Shown piece by piece: positions 1 to 7,327 of a stretch of DNA of 10,717 nt (the stretch's first letter is position 1; every line of letters begins with the position of its first letter). Under the pieces are notes generated by a model. It made no database searches, had not been told where the DNA came from, and saw only the letters and a list, made by a program, of their open reading frames with translations. The translations under genes and the position numbers were made by a program. Source of the DNA: Candidatus Methanofilum arcanum (GTDB lineage: Archaea; Halobacteriota; Methanomicrobia; Methanomicrobiales; Methanospirillaceae); assembly GCA_031285085.1 (NCBI GenBank), contig JAITWW010000099.1, positions 1-10,717 of the forward strand, written 5' to 3'.

Positions 1-501
1 TTGCATGTCTATTACAATCCAGACAAGGCAGAACGTCAGCACCAAAACCTGTATCGTACCGTAGAATCGCAAGAAGAGAAACTTGCTCAACTGTCGAAGC
101 TTACGAAGCGTGACGCCAAGAAATATTCAGTGTTTTTCGATATCATACAAAACAAGGACGGCACGTTTACCTACTCACGTAATTATGATAAAATAGACAA
201 TGTATCAAAGAGGAATGGATTTTTTTGCCTTCTTACCAATACAGAGCTTTCAAGCACCGAAGTACTTTCTCGATATAGGAGAAAAGACATTATAGAGAAA
301 GGGTTTGACGATTTAAAGAATCATATTGACCAGAAACGAATGCACACGCATATCAGTGGTACCACGGAGGGGAAGATGTTTTGTGCATTCGTTTCGCTGA
401 TTGCCATTTCTGACATGTGCAGGAAAATCCGTAATATCAAGGGTAAGAAAATCCCGAGTAAAGAGACCATACTGTCAGAAATGGACAAGATAAAGGTATA
501 G
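1..501 (+). CDS. IS4/IS1634-type transposase, C-terminal part (5' end outside window)
   Basis: This is the last 166 codons of a DDE transposase, an enzyme that cuts and joins insertion-sequence ends. The frame is open from base 1, so the N-terminal part with the first catalytic Asp lies upstream and the TTG at base 1 should not be taken as the start. The protein shows the IS4-type signature around the last catalytic acid: Y92, K95, E99 and K106 in the segment YRRKDIIEKGFDDLK, matching Y-x2-R-x3-E-x6-K with Lys in place of Arg. Before it lies a strand of the type GFFCLLTN (residues 73-80), and after it the hydrophobic helix GKMFCAFVSLIAI (124-136), both usual for IS1634-like (COG5421) enzymes. 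The stop TAG at 499-501 lies in a 14-bp inverted-repeat arm, so the natural C-terminus may have been lost. The family call is firm. Whether the copy is active is unknown. Confidence 0.82.
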   Translation: MHVYYNPDKAERQHQNLYRTVESQEEKLAQLSKLTKRDAKKYSVFFDIIQNKDGTFTYSRNYDKIDNVSKRNGFFCLLTNTELSSTEVLSRYRRKDIIEKGFDDLKNHIDQKRMHTHISGTTEGKMFCAFVSLIAISDMCRKIRNIKGKKIPSKETILSEMDKIKV

Positions 502-726
502 GAGTTACGCAACCTCCTTTTCTCTCCACAAAATATAAGTATAATGAATGGGTGCTCATCAGACTGAAAGTAGCACAGATACTACAGAATATATTAAACT
601 ACTAGATAAAATAGACGATAGGAAAACCAGTAATAATCGATAATTTAATGGTGAATAAATATATATAAGGATATGTGGTGAATGTGCGCGATTGTTTTTA
701 TTTATTAACGCTTTGCGTAACTCCTA
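499..726. repeat. 228-bp segment bounded by perfect 14-bp inverted repeats (IS end or MITE-like)
   Basis: TAGGAGTTACGCAA at 499-512 is the exact reverse complement of TTGCGTAACTCCTA at 713-726. The 200 bases between the arms are AT-rich and hold no convincing gene. The left arm supplies the TAG stop of the transposase frame. The right arm could be the true right end of the insertion sequence. The left arm has the orientation of a second left end, so the segment would fit a small non-autonomous element (MITE) or a deletion derivative inserted at the 3' end of the transposase gene. No clear target-site duplication is visible (aaggta before, atgagc after). An alternative is that the two arms form a long-range hairpin at the transcript end. 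The inverted repeat is seen directly. The element type is inferred. Confidence 0.6.
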
Positions 727-880
727 ATGAGCACAAACCACCCATGTATGTCTAAATAAAACACAGTGCAAAGTATAATGCATACACATGTTTGTCACCG
801 ACCGTTGGGGGTGCTGGCAGGCAAGAATTCATCCCACATAGAATTTCCAAGTATGATACTATTATCCGGGTCATAGGCTT
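727..880. other. Non-coding stretch between the inverted repeat and the MNT gene
   Basis: No gene is supported here. Most of it is AT-rich, but 797-836 is clearly G/C-richer (a G5 run, then ctggcaggcaagaattc), which hints at a scrap of other origin, possibly an old mobile-element end. TATA-like tracts occur at 771-779 (aagtataat) and about 852-868 (tatgatactattat). The second is placed about 25 bases before the ATG at 881, so it could serve a leaderless transcript of the MNT gene. I cannot choose between them from the sequence. Confidence 0.35.
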
Positions 881-1186
881 ATGAAAGCAAGTACAGAACT
901 TCAAAAAATTACACAACAATTTATCGTGCGTTATCAGCCACATAAACTTCTCTTATTTGGTTCTCATGCGAAAGATTCTGCCAGACAAGACAGCGATATT
1001 GATTTATGTGTCATTGTGGAAGTGACTGGCAAGCGTATATTACTTACAGATATGTATTTAAACATCGAATCCGATGTACCATTTGACTTATTGCTTTATT
1101 CACCTGAGGAATGGGAGCAGTGCATTTTGGATCATACAAGTTTTGCGTATCAGATACATAAGGAGGGTGTTCTTTTATATGGTTGA
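881..1186 (+). CDS. MNT-domain minimal nucleotidyltransferase (MntA-type antitoxin)
   Basis: This is a 101-residue minimal nucleotidyltransferase of the DNA polymerase beta fold. Residues 27-41 read GS-x10-DxD exactly (G27, S28, D39, D41), the nucleotide- and metal-binding signature, and D69 in FDLLLYSPEEW is the likely third carboxylate. In studied MNT/HEPN pairs the MNT protein neutralises its HEPN partner by transferring AMP to it. Here the stop overlaps the start of a HEPN gene by 8 bases, the standard operon layout. All active-site residues are present, so this partner looks functional. No Shine-Dalgarno motif precedes the ATG at 881, and the AT-rich tract about 25 bases upstream would fit leaderless initiation. 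Family assignment is strong. The antitoxin role rests on the gene pair and is less certain because the toxin is broken. Confidence 0.88.
   Translation: MKASTELQKITQQFIVRYQPHKLLLFGSHAKDSARQDSDIDLCVIVEVTGKRILLTDMYLNIESDVPFDLLLYSPEEWEQCILDHTSFAYQIHKEGVLLYG
1160..1167 (+). promoter_or_regulatory. Shine-Dalgarno site of the HEPN gene
   Basis: AAGGAGGG lies inside the end of the MNT gene, 11 bases before the ATG at 1179. It favours 1179 over the second in-frame ATG at 1191 as start of the HEPN gene, and it shows that the two genes were built to be translated from one message. Confidence 0.7.
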
Positions 1187-1562
1187 CAGTATGAGATACG
1201 CTGATTGGTTTCATAAAGCAAAAGCCGATCTTGAATCTGCTGAGATTCTAATGGAACATAATGGCGATTATGCTGTTATAGCTTTTCTTTGTCAATAAAC
1301 TATTGAAAAAGCGTATAAGGGCTTTATCTTAAAAAAGAGGGGTGAACTGATCGGAGGTCATAGCCTGATCTTTTTGTGTAAAATAGCCATGAAAACAGAT
1401 GAGTCACTGAAAGAATGTATAAAAGATAGCGCATATGTCAATCAGTTTTATCTTGAAACACGTTATCCGTCAGATATTCCAATAGATATAAACCAGTCAG
1501 AAGCACAAGAGTGTATTGAAATTGCAAATAGAATATTCTGCAAAGTTATCGAAGATCAATAA
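1179..1562 (+). pseudogene. HEPN-domain protein (HepT-like toxin), disrupted by an in-frame TAA
   Basis: The frame runs 127 sense and nonsense codons from the ATG at 1179 to the TAA at 1560-1562, with one internal stop, TAA at 1296-1298 (codon 40). No frameshift is needed: the two halves join in the same frame as ...AVIAFLCQ-stop-TIEKAYKGFILKK... . Family members usually read Q-Q/A-x-EKALKG here, so a CAA Gln codon mutated to TAA is the simplest explanation. Upstream it has the typical ADWFHKAKADLESAEILM start; downstream it has GGHSL, the TRYPSDIP segment and the C-terminal helix, all usual for PF05168/COG2250 HEPN proteins. The candidate RNase motif R-x6-H (R in KKRGELIGGH) lies after the stop, so the 39-residue product should be inert. 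HEPN partners of MNT proteins act as RNases. The ATG at 1374 could start only a fragment without that motif. Confidence 0.85.
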
Positions 1563-1570
1563 TATAAAAT

Positions 1571-1590
1571 AAAATCGTTACAAAAAAAAA
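1571..1590 (-). terminator. T-rich terminator of the ATP synthase operon
   Basis: Directly after the atpD stop, the operon strand reads nine T (1582-1590), then gtaacga and further T runs with single A breaks. Archaeal RNA polymerase terminates at such T-rich stretches on the non-template strand without needing a hairpin. Only 28 bases separate atpD from the end of the converging HEPN pseudogene. Confidence 0.6.
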
Positions 1591-2217
1591 TTATGAAGAA
1601 CGGGCTTTCACCCGCTTTAACCTGAACAACTCCTCGCGTTCCATCTCATCAAGACGCATCTTAATGAAATCTCTAGCTTCTGTTAGCTCAGGAATAACTT
1701 TAAACTCAAGTGCATTCACACGGCGTTTTGTTCCCTCGATCTCATCGAGCAGACGTTTCATGGTAGTCTCAAGCTCTGCACTCTCAATAATCGCCTCAAC
1801 AAGTTCCTCAAATGCTTTTGTTGTCTCATCGATCACTGGAGTTGTACCAAGAACCCCATATCCACGCTCTGCAATTCCCTTTCGGACAGAATCTGCCTCG
1901 ATATCAGGAACCACAACACCCATGATATTCTTACTCTTCAGCGTAATATCTGGAGTCTTTGTCACCGAAAATGCAGCGGCTTTGACTGCTACTGCCCCCT
2001 CAACGGTGTTTGCAATAGCCATCATCTCCTGTGCACGCATGTGCTTCTCAAGCAGTGCACCACGAGTATCACGTGCCTGCTCAAGAATCTTAAAGAACTC
2101 CATAATAAGCCCGTCGCGCTTCATCTTCAGGATCTTATAACCGTTCTGACTGAGTTTAATCCTCTTTTTTATCGCGATCAGCTCAGATCGAGTCGGTTTT
2201 ACATCTTTCAGCGCCAC
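1591..2217 (-). CDS. atpD: A-type ATP synthase subunit D (AhaD), central shaft
   Basis: This is the 208-residue subunit D, the coiled-coil shaft inside the A3B3 head that turns with the membrane ring and forces the catalytic sites through their states. The N-terminus (VKPTRSELIAIKKRIKLSQN, then GYKILKMKRDGLI) is the hallmark of the family, and long helices at about 1-75 and 125-200 form the antiparallel coil around a small central domain. Length is normal. The start is GTG (2215-2217), six bases after the atpB stop, with GGAG (2229-2232) lying inside the end of atpB, so translation is likely coupled. It is the last gene of the operon. The ahaG gene reported after ahaD in some Methanosarcina is not present here. 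Confidence 0.95.
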   Translation of the reverse strand: MALKDVKPTRSELIAIKKRIKLSQNGYKILKMKRDGLIMEFFKILEQARDTRGALLEKHMRAQEMMAIANTVEGAVAVKAAAFSVTKTPDITLKSKNIMGVVVPDIEADSVRKGIAERGYGVLGTTPVIDETTKAFEELVEAIIESAELETTMKRLLDEIEGTKRRVNALEFKVIPELTEARDFIKMRLDEMEREELFRLKRVKARSS

Positions 2218-2223
2218 AGATCT

Positions 2224-3606
2224 TCACGCTCCGGATTTTCGATACTTTGGATGATACTTCTGAATAGTATCACGATCAATACGGCTGAGCTGCTCCTCCG
2301 GCATATGTGCCAGCAGCTTCCACCCTAAGTCAAGTGACTCTTGAATCGTTCGATCCTCATCATGTCCCTGGCGAACAAAAGACTGCTCAAACAGATCTGC
2401 AAACTCAAGGAATCCCTTGTCACGATCTGAGAGTGCATCCTTTCCAACGATAGCCACAAGACCACGAAGATCTACACCCTCTGCATATCCAGCGTACATC
2501 TGATCAGAGACCTTCTTGTGATCCTCACGTGTAAATCCAGCACCAATTCCAAGCCCCATTAGGCGGGAAAGAGATGGAAGCACATTGATTGGGGGATAAA
2601 TACCCTTTCGATGCAGTTCACGATTCACCACAATCTGACCCTCAGTAATATATCCTGAGAGATCTGGAATTGGGTGAGTGATATCATCACCAGGCATGGT
2701 CAGAATTGAAAGCTGTGTTACAGACCCTGCCTTGCCCTTAATCATACCTGCACGCTCGTATAAGGATGCAAGATCTGTATACATGTATCCAGGATATCCA
2801 CGTCGTCCAGGAACTTCCTCACGTGCTGCACCGATCTGACGAAGTGCTTCACAATAATTCGTCATATCTGTCAGAATAACCAGCACATGATAATTTAACT
2901 CAAATGCAAGATACTCTGCCGTTGTCAGGGCAAGACGTGGAGTAATGATACGCTCAACAGCAGGATCATCTGCAAGGTTTAGAAACACAATGGCATGTTC
3001 AAGAGCACCAGTCCGCTCAAAGTCAGCCATGAACTGGTTTTCTTCTTCCTTTGTGATACCCATTGCAGCAAATACTACTGCGAAAGCCTCATCAGAACCT
3101 GGAACCTTTGCCTGACGTGCGATCTGAAGTGCAATCTCATTGTGTGGCAGACCAGAGCCTGAGAAAATGGGGAGCTTCTGACCACGGACAAGAGTATTTG
3201 TCACATCGATCGTTGAGATACCAGTCTGAATAAACTGACGTGGTGTACCACGAGCCCAGGGGTTAATAGCAGCACCATTAATATCAAGACGCTTTTCAGG
3301 CACGATCTCAGGTCCGCCATCTTTTGGCTTTCCTGCACCAGAAAGAATACGCCCCAGCATATCCTTTCCAACCGGCATCTTAATGGTCTCGCCGGTAAAT
3401 CTGACACCAGCATCGCGACCGATACCAGTCGTTGTCTCAAACACCTGAATAACTACGATCTCATCAGAGGTATCAAGCACCTGGCCACGCTTCTCTGTTC
3501 CATCAGCAAGCACAATATTGACAAGCTCTTCGTACCCAACAGGCTCAGTCTTCTCAACAAAGATGAGAGGACCTGCAACCTGTGTAATCGTTCGATACTC
3601 CTTCAT
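2224..3606 (-). CDS. atpB: A-type ATP synthase subunit B (AhaB), non-catalytic head subunit
   Basis: This 460-residue protein alternates with subunit A in the A3B3 hexamer of the A1 head. Domains are an N-terminal beta barrel (about 1-75), a nucleotide-binding-fold core (about 76-350) and a C-terminal helical domain. The P-loop position holds FSGSGLPHNE (148-157) instead of GxxxxGKT, so it is the non-catalytic subunit, as expected. VPGRRGYPGYMYTDLASLYE (265-284) is the conserved block at the A/B interface, with the catalytic-site arginine supplied nearby (LSRL at 346-349). The start ATG overlaps the atpA stop by one base (TAATG). A GAGGGAGG motif in the end of atpA sits just upstream, so the two head subunits, needed in equal amounts, are likely translated together. 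No defect is seen. Confidence 0.97.
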   Translation of the reverse strand: MKEYRTITQVAGPLIFVEKTEPVGYEELVNIVLADGTEKRGQVLDTSDEIVVIQVFETTTGIGRDAGVRFTGETIKMPVGKDMLGRILSGAGKPKDGGPEIVPEKRLDINGAAINPWARGTPRQFIQTGISTIDVTNTLVRGQKLPIFSGSGLPHNEIALQIARQAKVPGSDEAFAVVFAAMGITKEEENQFMADFERTGALEHAIVFLNLADDPAVERIITPRLALTTAEYLAFELNYHVLVILTDMTNYCEALRQIGAAREEVPGRRGYPGYMYTDLASLYERAGMIKGKAGSVTQLSILTMPGDDITHPIPDLSGYITEGQIVVNRELHRKGIYPPINVLPSLSRLMGLGIGAGFTREDHKKVSDQMYAGYAEGVDLRGLVAIVGKDALSDRDKGFLEFADLFEQSFVRQGHDEDRTIQESLDLGWKLLAHMPEEQLSRIDRDTIQKYHPKYRKSGA

Positions 3607-5351
3607 TATGCTGCCTCCCTCAATTTTGCAAACTCAGACTCCATATTGCTGCGGATCTGCTCAAGCTCAGGTTTGTAGTCACTAATGAACTTGATCTGTG
3701 GCAGGTCATTTTTAGCCTTCAGTGAGACAATCTGCTGCGTCATGACACCAACCTTCTGTGCACTACCTGCGAGATCAGAGTAGAGACGAATTGCTTTTAG
3801 CATATCTAGTTGCTTTTCAAGGCTACAGTAGGTATCAACTGCATCATATGCATTCTGCTGGAGGAAGATCTCACGAAGCATTCTGGCAACCTCGATCGTC
3901 ACCTGCTCAGCATCTGGAAGTGCATCAGAACCAACGAGCTGTACAATTTCTTGTAACTCAGCTTCCTTTTGCAAGACTTCCATTGCCCAGGAACGAAGAG
4001 GATTCCATTCAGGAGAGACATTCTCATCATAATATGAACCAAGTGAGTTCAGATACAGTGAGTATGAATCCAGCCAGTTAATTGCCGGGAAGTGACGACG
4101 CTGTGACAACTTTGCATCAAGTGCCCAGAAGCATTTCACGATACGAAGAGTATTCTGCGTAACTGGCTCAGAGAAGTCACCACCAGGTGGAGAAACTGCA
4201 CCAATAACCGTAACAGAACCAAAGTCCTTGTTCAGGGTATTGACACGGCCTGCACGCTCATAGAACTCAGATAAACGAGCGGCAAGGTAGGCAGGATATC
4301 CTTCCTCACCAGGCATCTCTTCAAGACGTGATGAGATCTCACGCATTGCTTCAGCCCAGCGGGATGTTGAGTCTGCCATCAGTGATACATCATACCCCAT
4401 GTCACGGAAGTACTCTGCAATCGTGATACCTGTATATACAGATGCTTCACGTGCTGCAACTGGCATGTTTGAGGTATTTGCAATCAGAACCGTTCGCTCC
4501 ATCAAGGGCTTGCCTGTCTTTGGATCTTCAAGTTCTGGGAACTCAGTCAATACCTCAGTCATCTCGTTTCCACGTTCACCGCATCCGATATAGACCACGA
4601 TCTCTGCATCAGACCACTTTGCAAGTGATTGCTGAGTCACCGTCTTACCAGATCCGAATGGCCCTGGAATTGCAGCAGTTCCACCTTTTGCAACTGGAAA
4701 CAATCCATCAAGAATACGTAGACCAGTAATCAATGGAATATCTGGGTTTAACTTCTCAGTCACCGGGCGTGGCACTCGAACTGGCCATTTCTGCACCATT
4801 CGGATTTCATCGCCATTCTCAAGAACGCACACAATCTCATCGATCGTAAATGAACCACTCTTGATCTCGCTAATCTTTGTTGGAGCCGTAAATGGTGGAA
4901 CCATGATCTTGTGCACGATATTTGTCTCCTGCACCTCTCCGATAATCATTCCACCAGAGATCTCGTCACCAGCAGATTTTAGGGGCTTAAATTCCCATTT
5001 CTTCTCATGATCAAGACCTGGTGCTGATACACCACGTTCGATAAAGTCACCCATCTTCTCAACCAGCACCTCAAGAGGACGCTGAATACCATCGTAGATA
5101 CTGGTTAAAAGTCCTGGTCCAAGTTCAACAGCGAGCGAGAGGCCAGTGTTTTCAACCGGTTCTCCTGGTCGAATGCCAGACGTGTCCTCATAGACCTGAA
5201 TGATGATATTTTCACCTTTGATCTTGATGACTTCGCCCATGAGCTGCTCGTTTCCAACTCGTACCACATCATACATGTGTGCATCTAAGTTGATCGCAGT
5301 CACGACCGGTCCGGCAATACGCTTAAGTATACCTTTTTTACTTACTTCCAC
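3606..5351 (-). CDS. atpA: A-type ATP synthase subunit A (AhaA), catalytic head subunit
   Basis: This 581-residue catalytic subunit makes or splits ATP in the A1 head in the cytoplasm. The Walker A motif GPFGSGKT is at 230-237, the catalytic Glu is E259 in GCGERGNEM, and Walker B is in VSLMADSTSRW (322-332). The block at about 110-200, including KWEFKPLK and a barrel-like segment, is the non-homologous region that sets V/A-type catalytic subunits apart from F-type beta. No intein is present near the P-loop, unlike in some archaea. The reading frame opens with GTG (5349-5351) inside the end of atpF, overlapping it by 10 bases. Residues MEVSKKGILKRIAGPVVTA fit the usual start. Shine-Dalgarno support is weak, so coupling to atpF translation is likely. 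Confidence 0.97.
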   Translation of the reverse strand: MEVSKKGILKRIAGPVVTAINLDAHMYDVVRVGNEQLMGEVIKIKGENIIIQVYEDTSGIRPGEPVENTGLSLAVELGPGLLTSIYDGIQRPLEVLVEKMGDFIERGVSAPGLDHEKKWEFKPLKSAGDEISGGMIIGEVQETNIVHKIMVPPFTAPTKISEIKSGSFTIDEIVCVLENGDEIRMVQKWPVRVPRPVTEKLNPDIPLITGLRILDGLFPVAKGGTAAIPGPFGSGKTVTQQSLAKWSDAEIVVYIGCGERGNEMTEVLTEFPELEDPKTGKPLMERTVLIANTSNMPVAAREASVYTGITIAEYFRDMGYDVSLMADSTSRWAEAMREISSRLEEMPGEEGYPAYLAARLSEFYERAGRVNTLNKDFGSVTVIGAVSPPGGDFSEPVTQNTLRIVKCFWALDAKLSQRRHFPAINWLDSYSLYLNSLGSYYDENVSPEWNPLRSWAMEVLQKEAELQEIVQLVGSDALPDAEQVTIEVARMLREIFLQQNAYDAVDTYCSLEKQLDMLKAIRLYSDLAGSAQKVGVMTQQIVSLKAKNDLPQIKFISDYKPELEQIRSNMESEFAKLREAA

Positions 5352-5647
5352 AGGTCAACACCCACAGATCGTTTAATTCTCTCCCTCATTGACAATCCTC
5401 CTGCCTCCTCACCAAGTGTGATGACGGTAGGCTGTACCGAGTTCTCCAATGTCTGTCGAAGACGTGCAGGAAGGCGTGTCATATCAGTACTATTCATAAC
5501 AAGGATACCGACCATATTATCTGAGAGAACGCCGTTTACGGCATCCAAAACCTTTTCAGCAGATTCTGCTGCATAGATCTTGGTAATGCCAGCAAGCCGA
5601 AACCCTAAGATAAACTCATTGTTTCCAATAACTGCGATATCCACCAT
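5342..5647 (-). CDS. atpF: A-type ATP synthase subunit F (AhaF), central stalk
   Basis: This 101-residue subunit F is a small Rossmann-like protein that binds the D shaft and is thought to help regulate rotation. The N-terminus MVDIAVIGNNEFILGFRLAG carries the first strand and glycine-rich turn usual for the family, and the segment around residues 45-60 (VGILVMNST) gives the central strand. The C-terminal helix (MRERIKRSVGVDL) is the part that contacts subunit D in known structures. The ATG follows the atpC stop with no gap (TAAATG), and the gene end overlaps atpA by 10 bases. Length is typical and no oddity is seen. Confidence 0.93.
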   Translation of the reverse strand: MVDIAVIGNNEFILGFRLAGITKIYAAESAEKVLDAVNGVLSDNMVGILVMNSTDMTRLPARLRQTLENSVQPTVITLGEEAGGLSMRERIKRSVGVDLWK

Positions 5648-6706
5648 TTAAATCACCAGATACTGTTCAATGACATCCCCAGGCAACTGAGATTCTTTTC
5701 CTCGTGCAAGAGCTCGCAGGTTTGCAACCTCGTACTTCTTTTTTTCGAGATACACAAGCACTGAATGAATTGAAAATGGATGAATGCGAGATAGACGCTC
5801 CATCTGCTCTAAGTGGGCTTTGGTGAGTTTAATATTAATCTCGTTTAGAGTCGTCTTTTTCTCCCGCAACTCTTCCAGTGCTATAAGCAGTGGCTCATTG
5901 CGTATTCGTGCACTCAGTGCATCAATGATCTCTACCTGGTCTGAAAGACCTGAGATCTGCTCAAGCTCGTCGAGTGTGAAGCTTGCACCTGGAATAAAGA
6001 GATCCCGAGATGCTTTGCTCACCGCATCAGCCTGCATTCGAAAAATCGTCTTGGTATTGAGAGTATCAATTTCAAGTTTTACGAACTTTATAAACTGATC
6101 CGCCCCAGTAACTCCCTGCTCTTCAACTTTCAAGAGATCTGCATAAAATTTTTTGTAGAGATCATTTTCCATCTGTGAAAATGATCCTGATGAGATTGCT
6201 GCTGCTGCATGTGACTGAAGCACTGGTTCTAAGTGCCAGTTCTTGAGTCCATCTATGACTCGTTCACAGCTCTCTTCAGCAAGCAGACGATCAAGCACCA
6301 TTTTATTCAGGCTACCTGCTGGAATCAAAACTTCCTTGATCTTCCCTTCAGAGAGACCCTGGATCTTTCCGCGAAGGATGGTGAGCACATTGTAAATATC
6401 CCAACGCTCAAGATACGTCTTTGTAAACTGTTTTAGAGTACCAGGTGCCATATCAATGACTCGCTGATACTCCTTTGCAAGGTTCCATGAAAGAGCAAGC
6501 TCAATCAGATCAACGCCTGAGAAGGAGGTTCCAAGCTCTTCCACTTCTTTTTGGTACTCAGTCTCACCAATGAAACGAGTGATCTCAGAAAGACCCATGT
6601 TCAGCATGCGGTGATACTCTGCAGGGGTGAGCAGTTTTGATTTCCGTACTCGAAGCCGTGTGCTTGTGTAGATGTACGAACCCGGACTGCTACTACTTTG
6701 AACCAT
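5648..6706 (-). CDS. atpC: A-type ATP synthase subunit C (AhaC), shaft-to-ring connector
   Basis: This 352-residue subunit C, homologous to V-ATPase subunit d, is a soluble three-lobed helical funnel that sits on the ring of K subunits and joins it to the D/F shaft. Family features are YIYTSTRLRVRKSKLL (about 11-26), the helix LNMGLSEITRFIGETEY (34-50), the WDIYNVLTILRGK block near 106-118, and the C-terminal HPFSIHSVLVYLEKKKYEV run with NLRALARGK. The ATG at 6704-6706 is preceded by AAGGGGGTGT, a clear Shine-Dalgarno site. The first ten residues (MVQSSSSPGS) are a Ser-rich extension of low complexity, but no other start with a site of that strength exists. The gene abuts atpF directly. Confidence 0.94.
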   Translation of the reverse strand: MVQSSSSPGSYIYTSTRLRVRKSKLLTPAEYHRMLNMGLSEITRFIGETEYQKEVEELGTSFSGVDLIELALSWNLAKEYQRVIDMAPGTLKQFTKTYLERWDIYNVLTILRGKIQGLSEGKIKEVLIPAGSLNKMVLDRLLAEESCERVIDGLKNWHLEPVLQSHAAAAISSGSFSQMENDLYKKFYADLLKVEEQGVTGADQFIKFVKLEIDTLNTKTIFRMQADAVSKASRDLFIPGASFTLDELEQISGLSDQVEIIDALSARIRNEPLLIALEELREKKTTLNEINIKLTKAHLEQMERLSRIHPFSIHSVLVYLEKKKYEVANLRALARGKESQLPGDVIEQYLVI

Positions 6707-6722
6707 TTTTACACCCCCTTAT

Positions 6723-7298
6723 TTAGTGAAACAAAGCATCAGACGCGTCTTTAAGTCCCGACTCCCATACCTGATTCAGAAATGTGCGGTAACTGTAATC
6801 AACCTGGAGCATGCCGTCTGTGCTTTCAACGATGATGCCACCATCTATCTCAATTGGCTCCCCAATGGTGAAGCTTTTGAGCTCCGAATCAGAAAGAACG
6901 CTTTTTAAAGCTTCTACATCGCGGGCAGCACAGGTAACAGTACCGCTTGGAATCTCTAATCGAGCTCTCTTTAAGAGAGAGGTAATGGCCTGCTTGTGAA
7001 AGGACTCAGGAAGATCATAAATCTGCTTGAGTGTTTTTTTCTGTACCTCATCCATAAGTGCCTTTTGTGCATTTAAAACCTCACGTTTTACAGCAAGATG
7101 TCCTGCTGCTTCTTCTTGAGTGTGAATGTGGGAAGCAGATTTTTGTGCATTCTCTTCAGTGGCAGTCTTTATCAACTGTGCTTGTGTCTGGGCAGCCGCA
7201 AGTATCTCCGTTTTTTTGGCCTCAGCTTCTTCTACGATAGCATTCGCCTCAACACGTGCCTTTTCTTTTATCTCTGCAATGACTGCATCCAATCCCAT
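6723..7298 (-). CDS. atpE: A-type ATP synthase subunit E (AhaE), peripheral stalk
   Basis: This 191-residue subunit E pairs with H to form the peripheral stalks that hold the A3B3 head still against the turning shaft. Residues 1-95 are an Ala/Glu/Lys-rich coiled coil (IVEEAEAKKTEILAAAQTQA and similar). Residues 100-191 form the globular domain that binds the top of the head, ending in the conserved IDGGIIVESTDGMLQVDYSY segment (about 147-166) and a final helix. The ATG follows a GAGGG motif in the 29-base gap after atpK. The 16-base gap to atpC carries the atpC ribosome site. Length and layout are normal for euryarchaea. The symbol atpE here means the archaeal stalk subunit, not the bacterial c subunit. 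Confidence 0.94.
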   Translation of the reverse strand: MGLDAVIAEIKEKARVEANAIVEEAEAKKTEILAAAQTQAQLIKTATEENAQKSASHIHTQEEAAGHLAVKREVLNAQKALMDEVQKKTLKQIYDLPESFHKQAITSLLKRARLEIPSGTVTCAARDVEALKSVLSDSELKSFTIGEPIEIDGGIIVESTDGMLQVDYSYRTFLNQVWESGLKDASDALFH

Positions 7299-7327
7299 AA
7301 TCTAAAACCCTCTTAAGGTTGGTAGTT

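Noticed and set aside
499..567. Readthrough of the transposase TAG (as pyrrolysine) giving about 22 further residues to a TGA at 565-567
   Set aside because: The extension does not resemble transposase C-termini, the TAG is part of a perfect inverted repeat, and nothing here shows that the organism decodes TAG.
1296..1298. Recoding of the HEPN internal TAA as a sense codon
   Set aside because: TAA is not known to be recoded in methanogens (pyrrolysine uses TAG), so a nonsense mutation is simpler.
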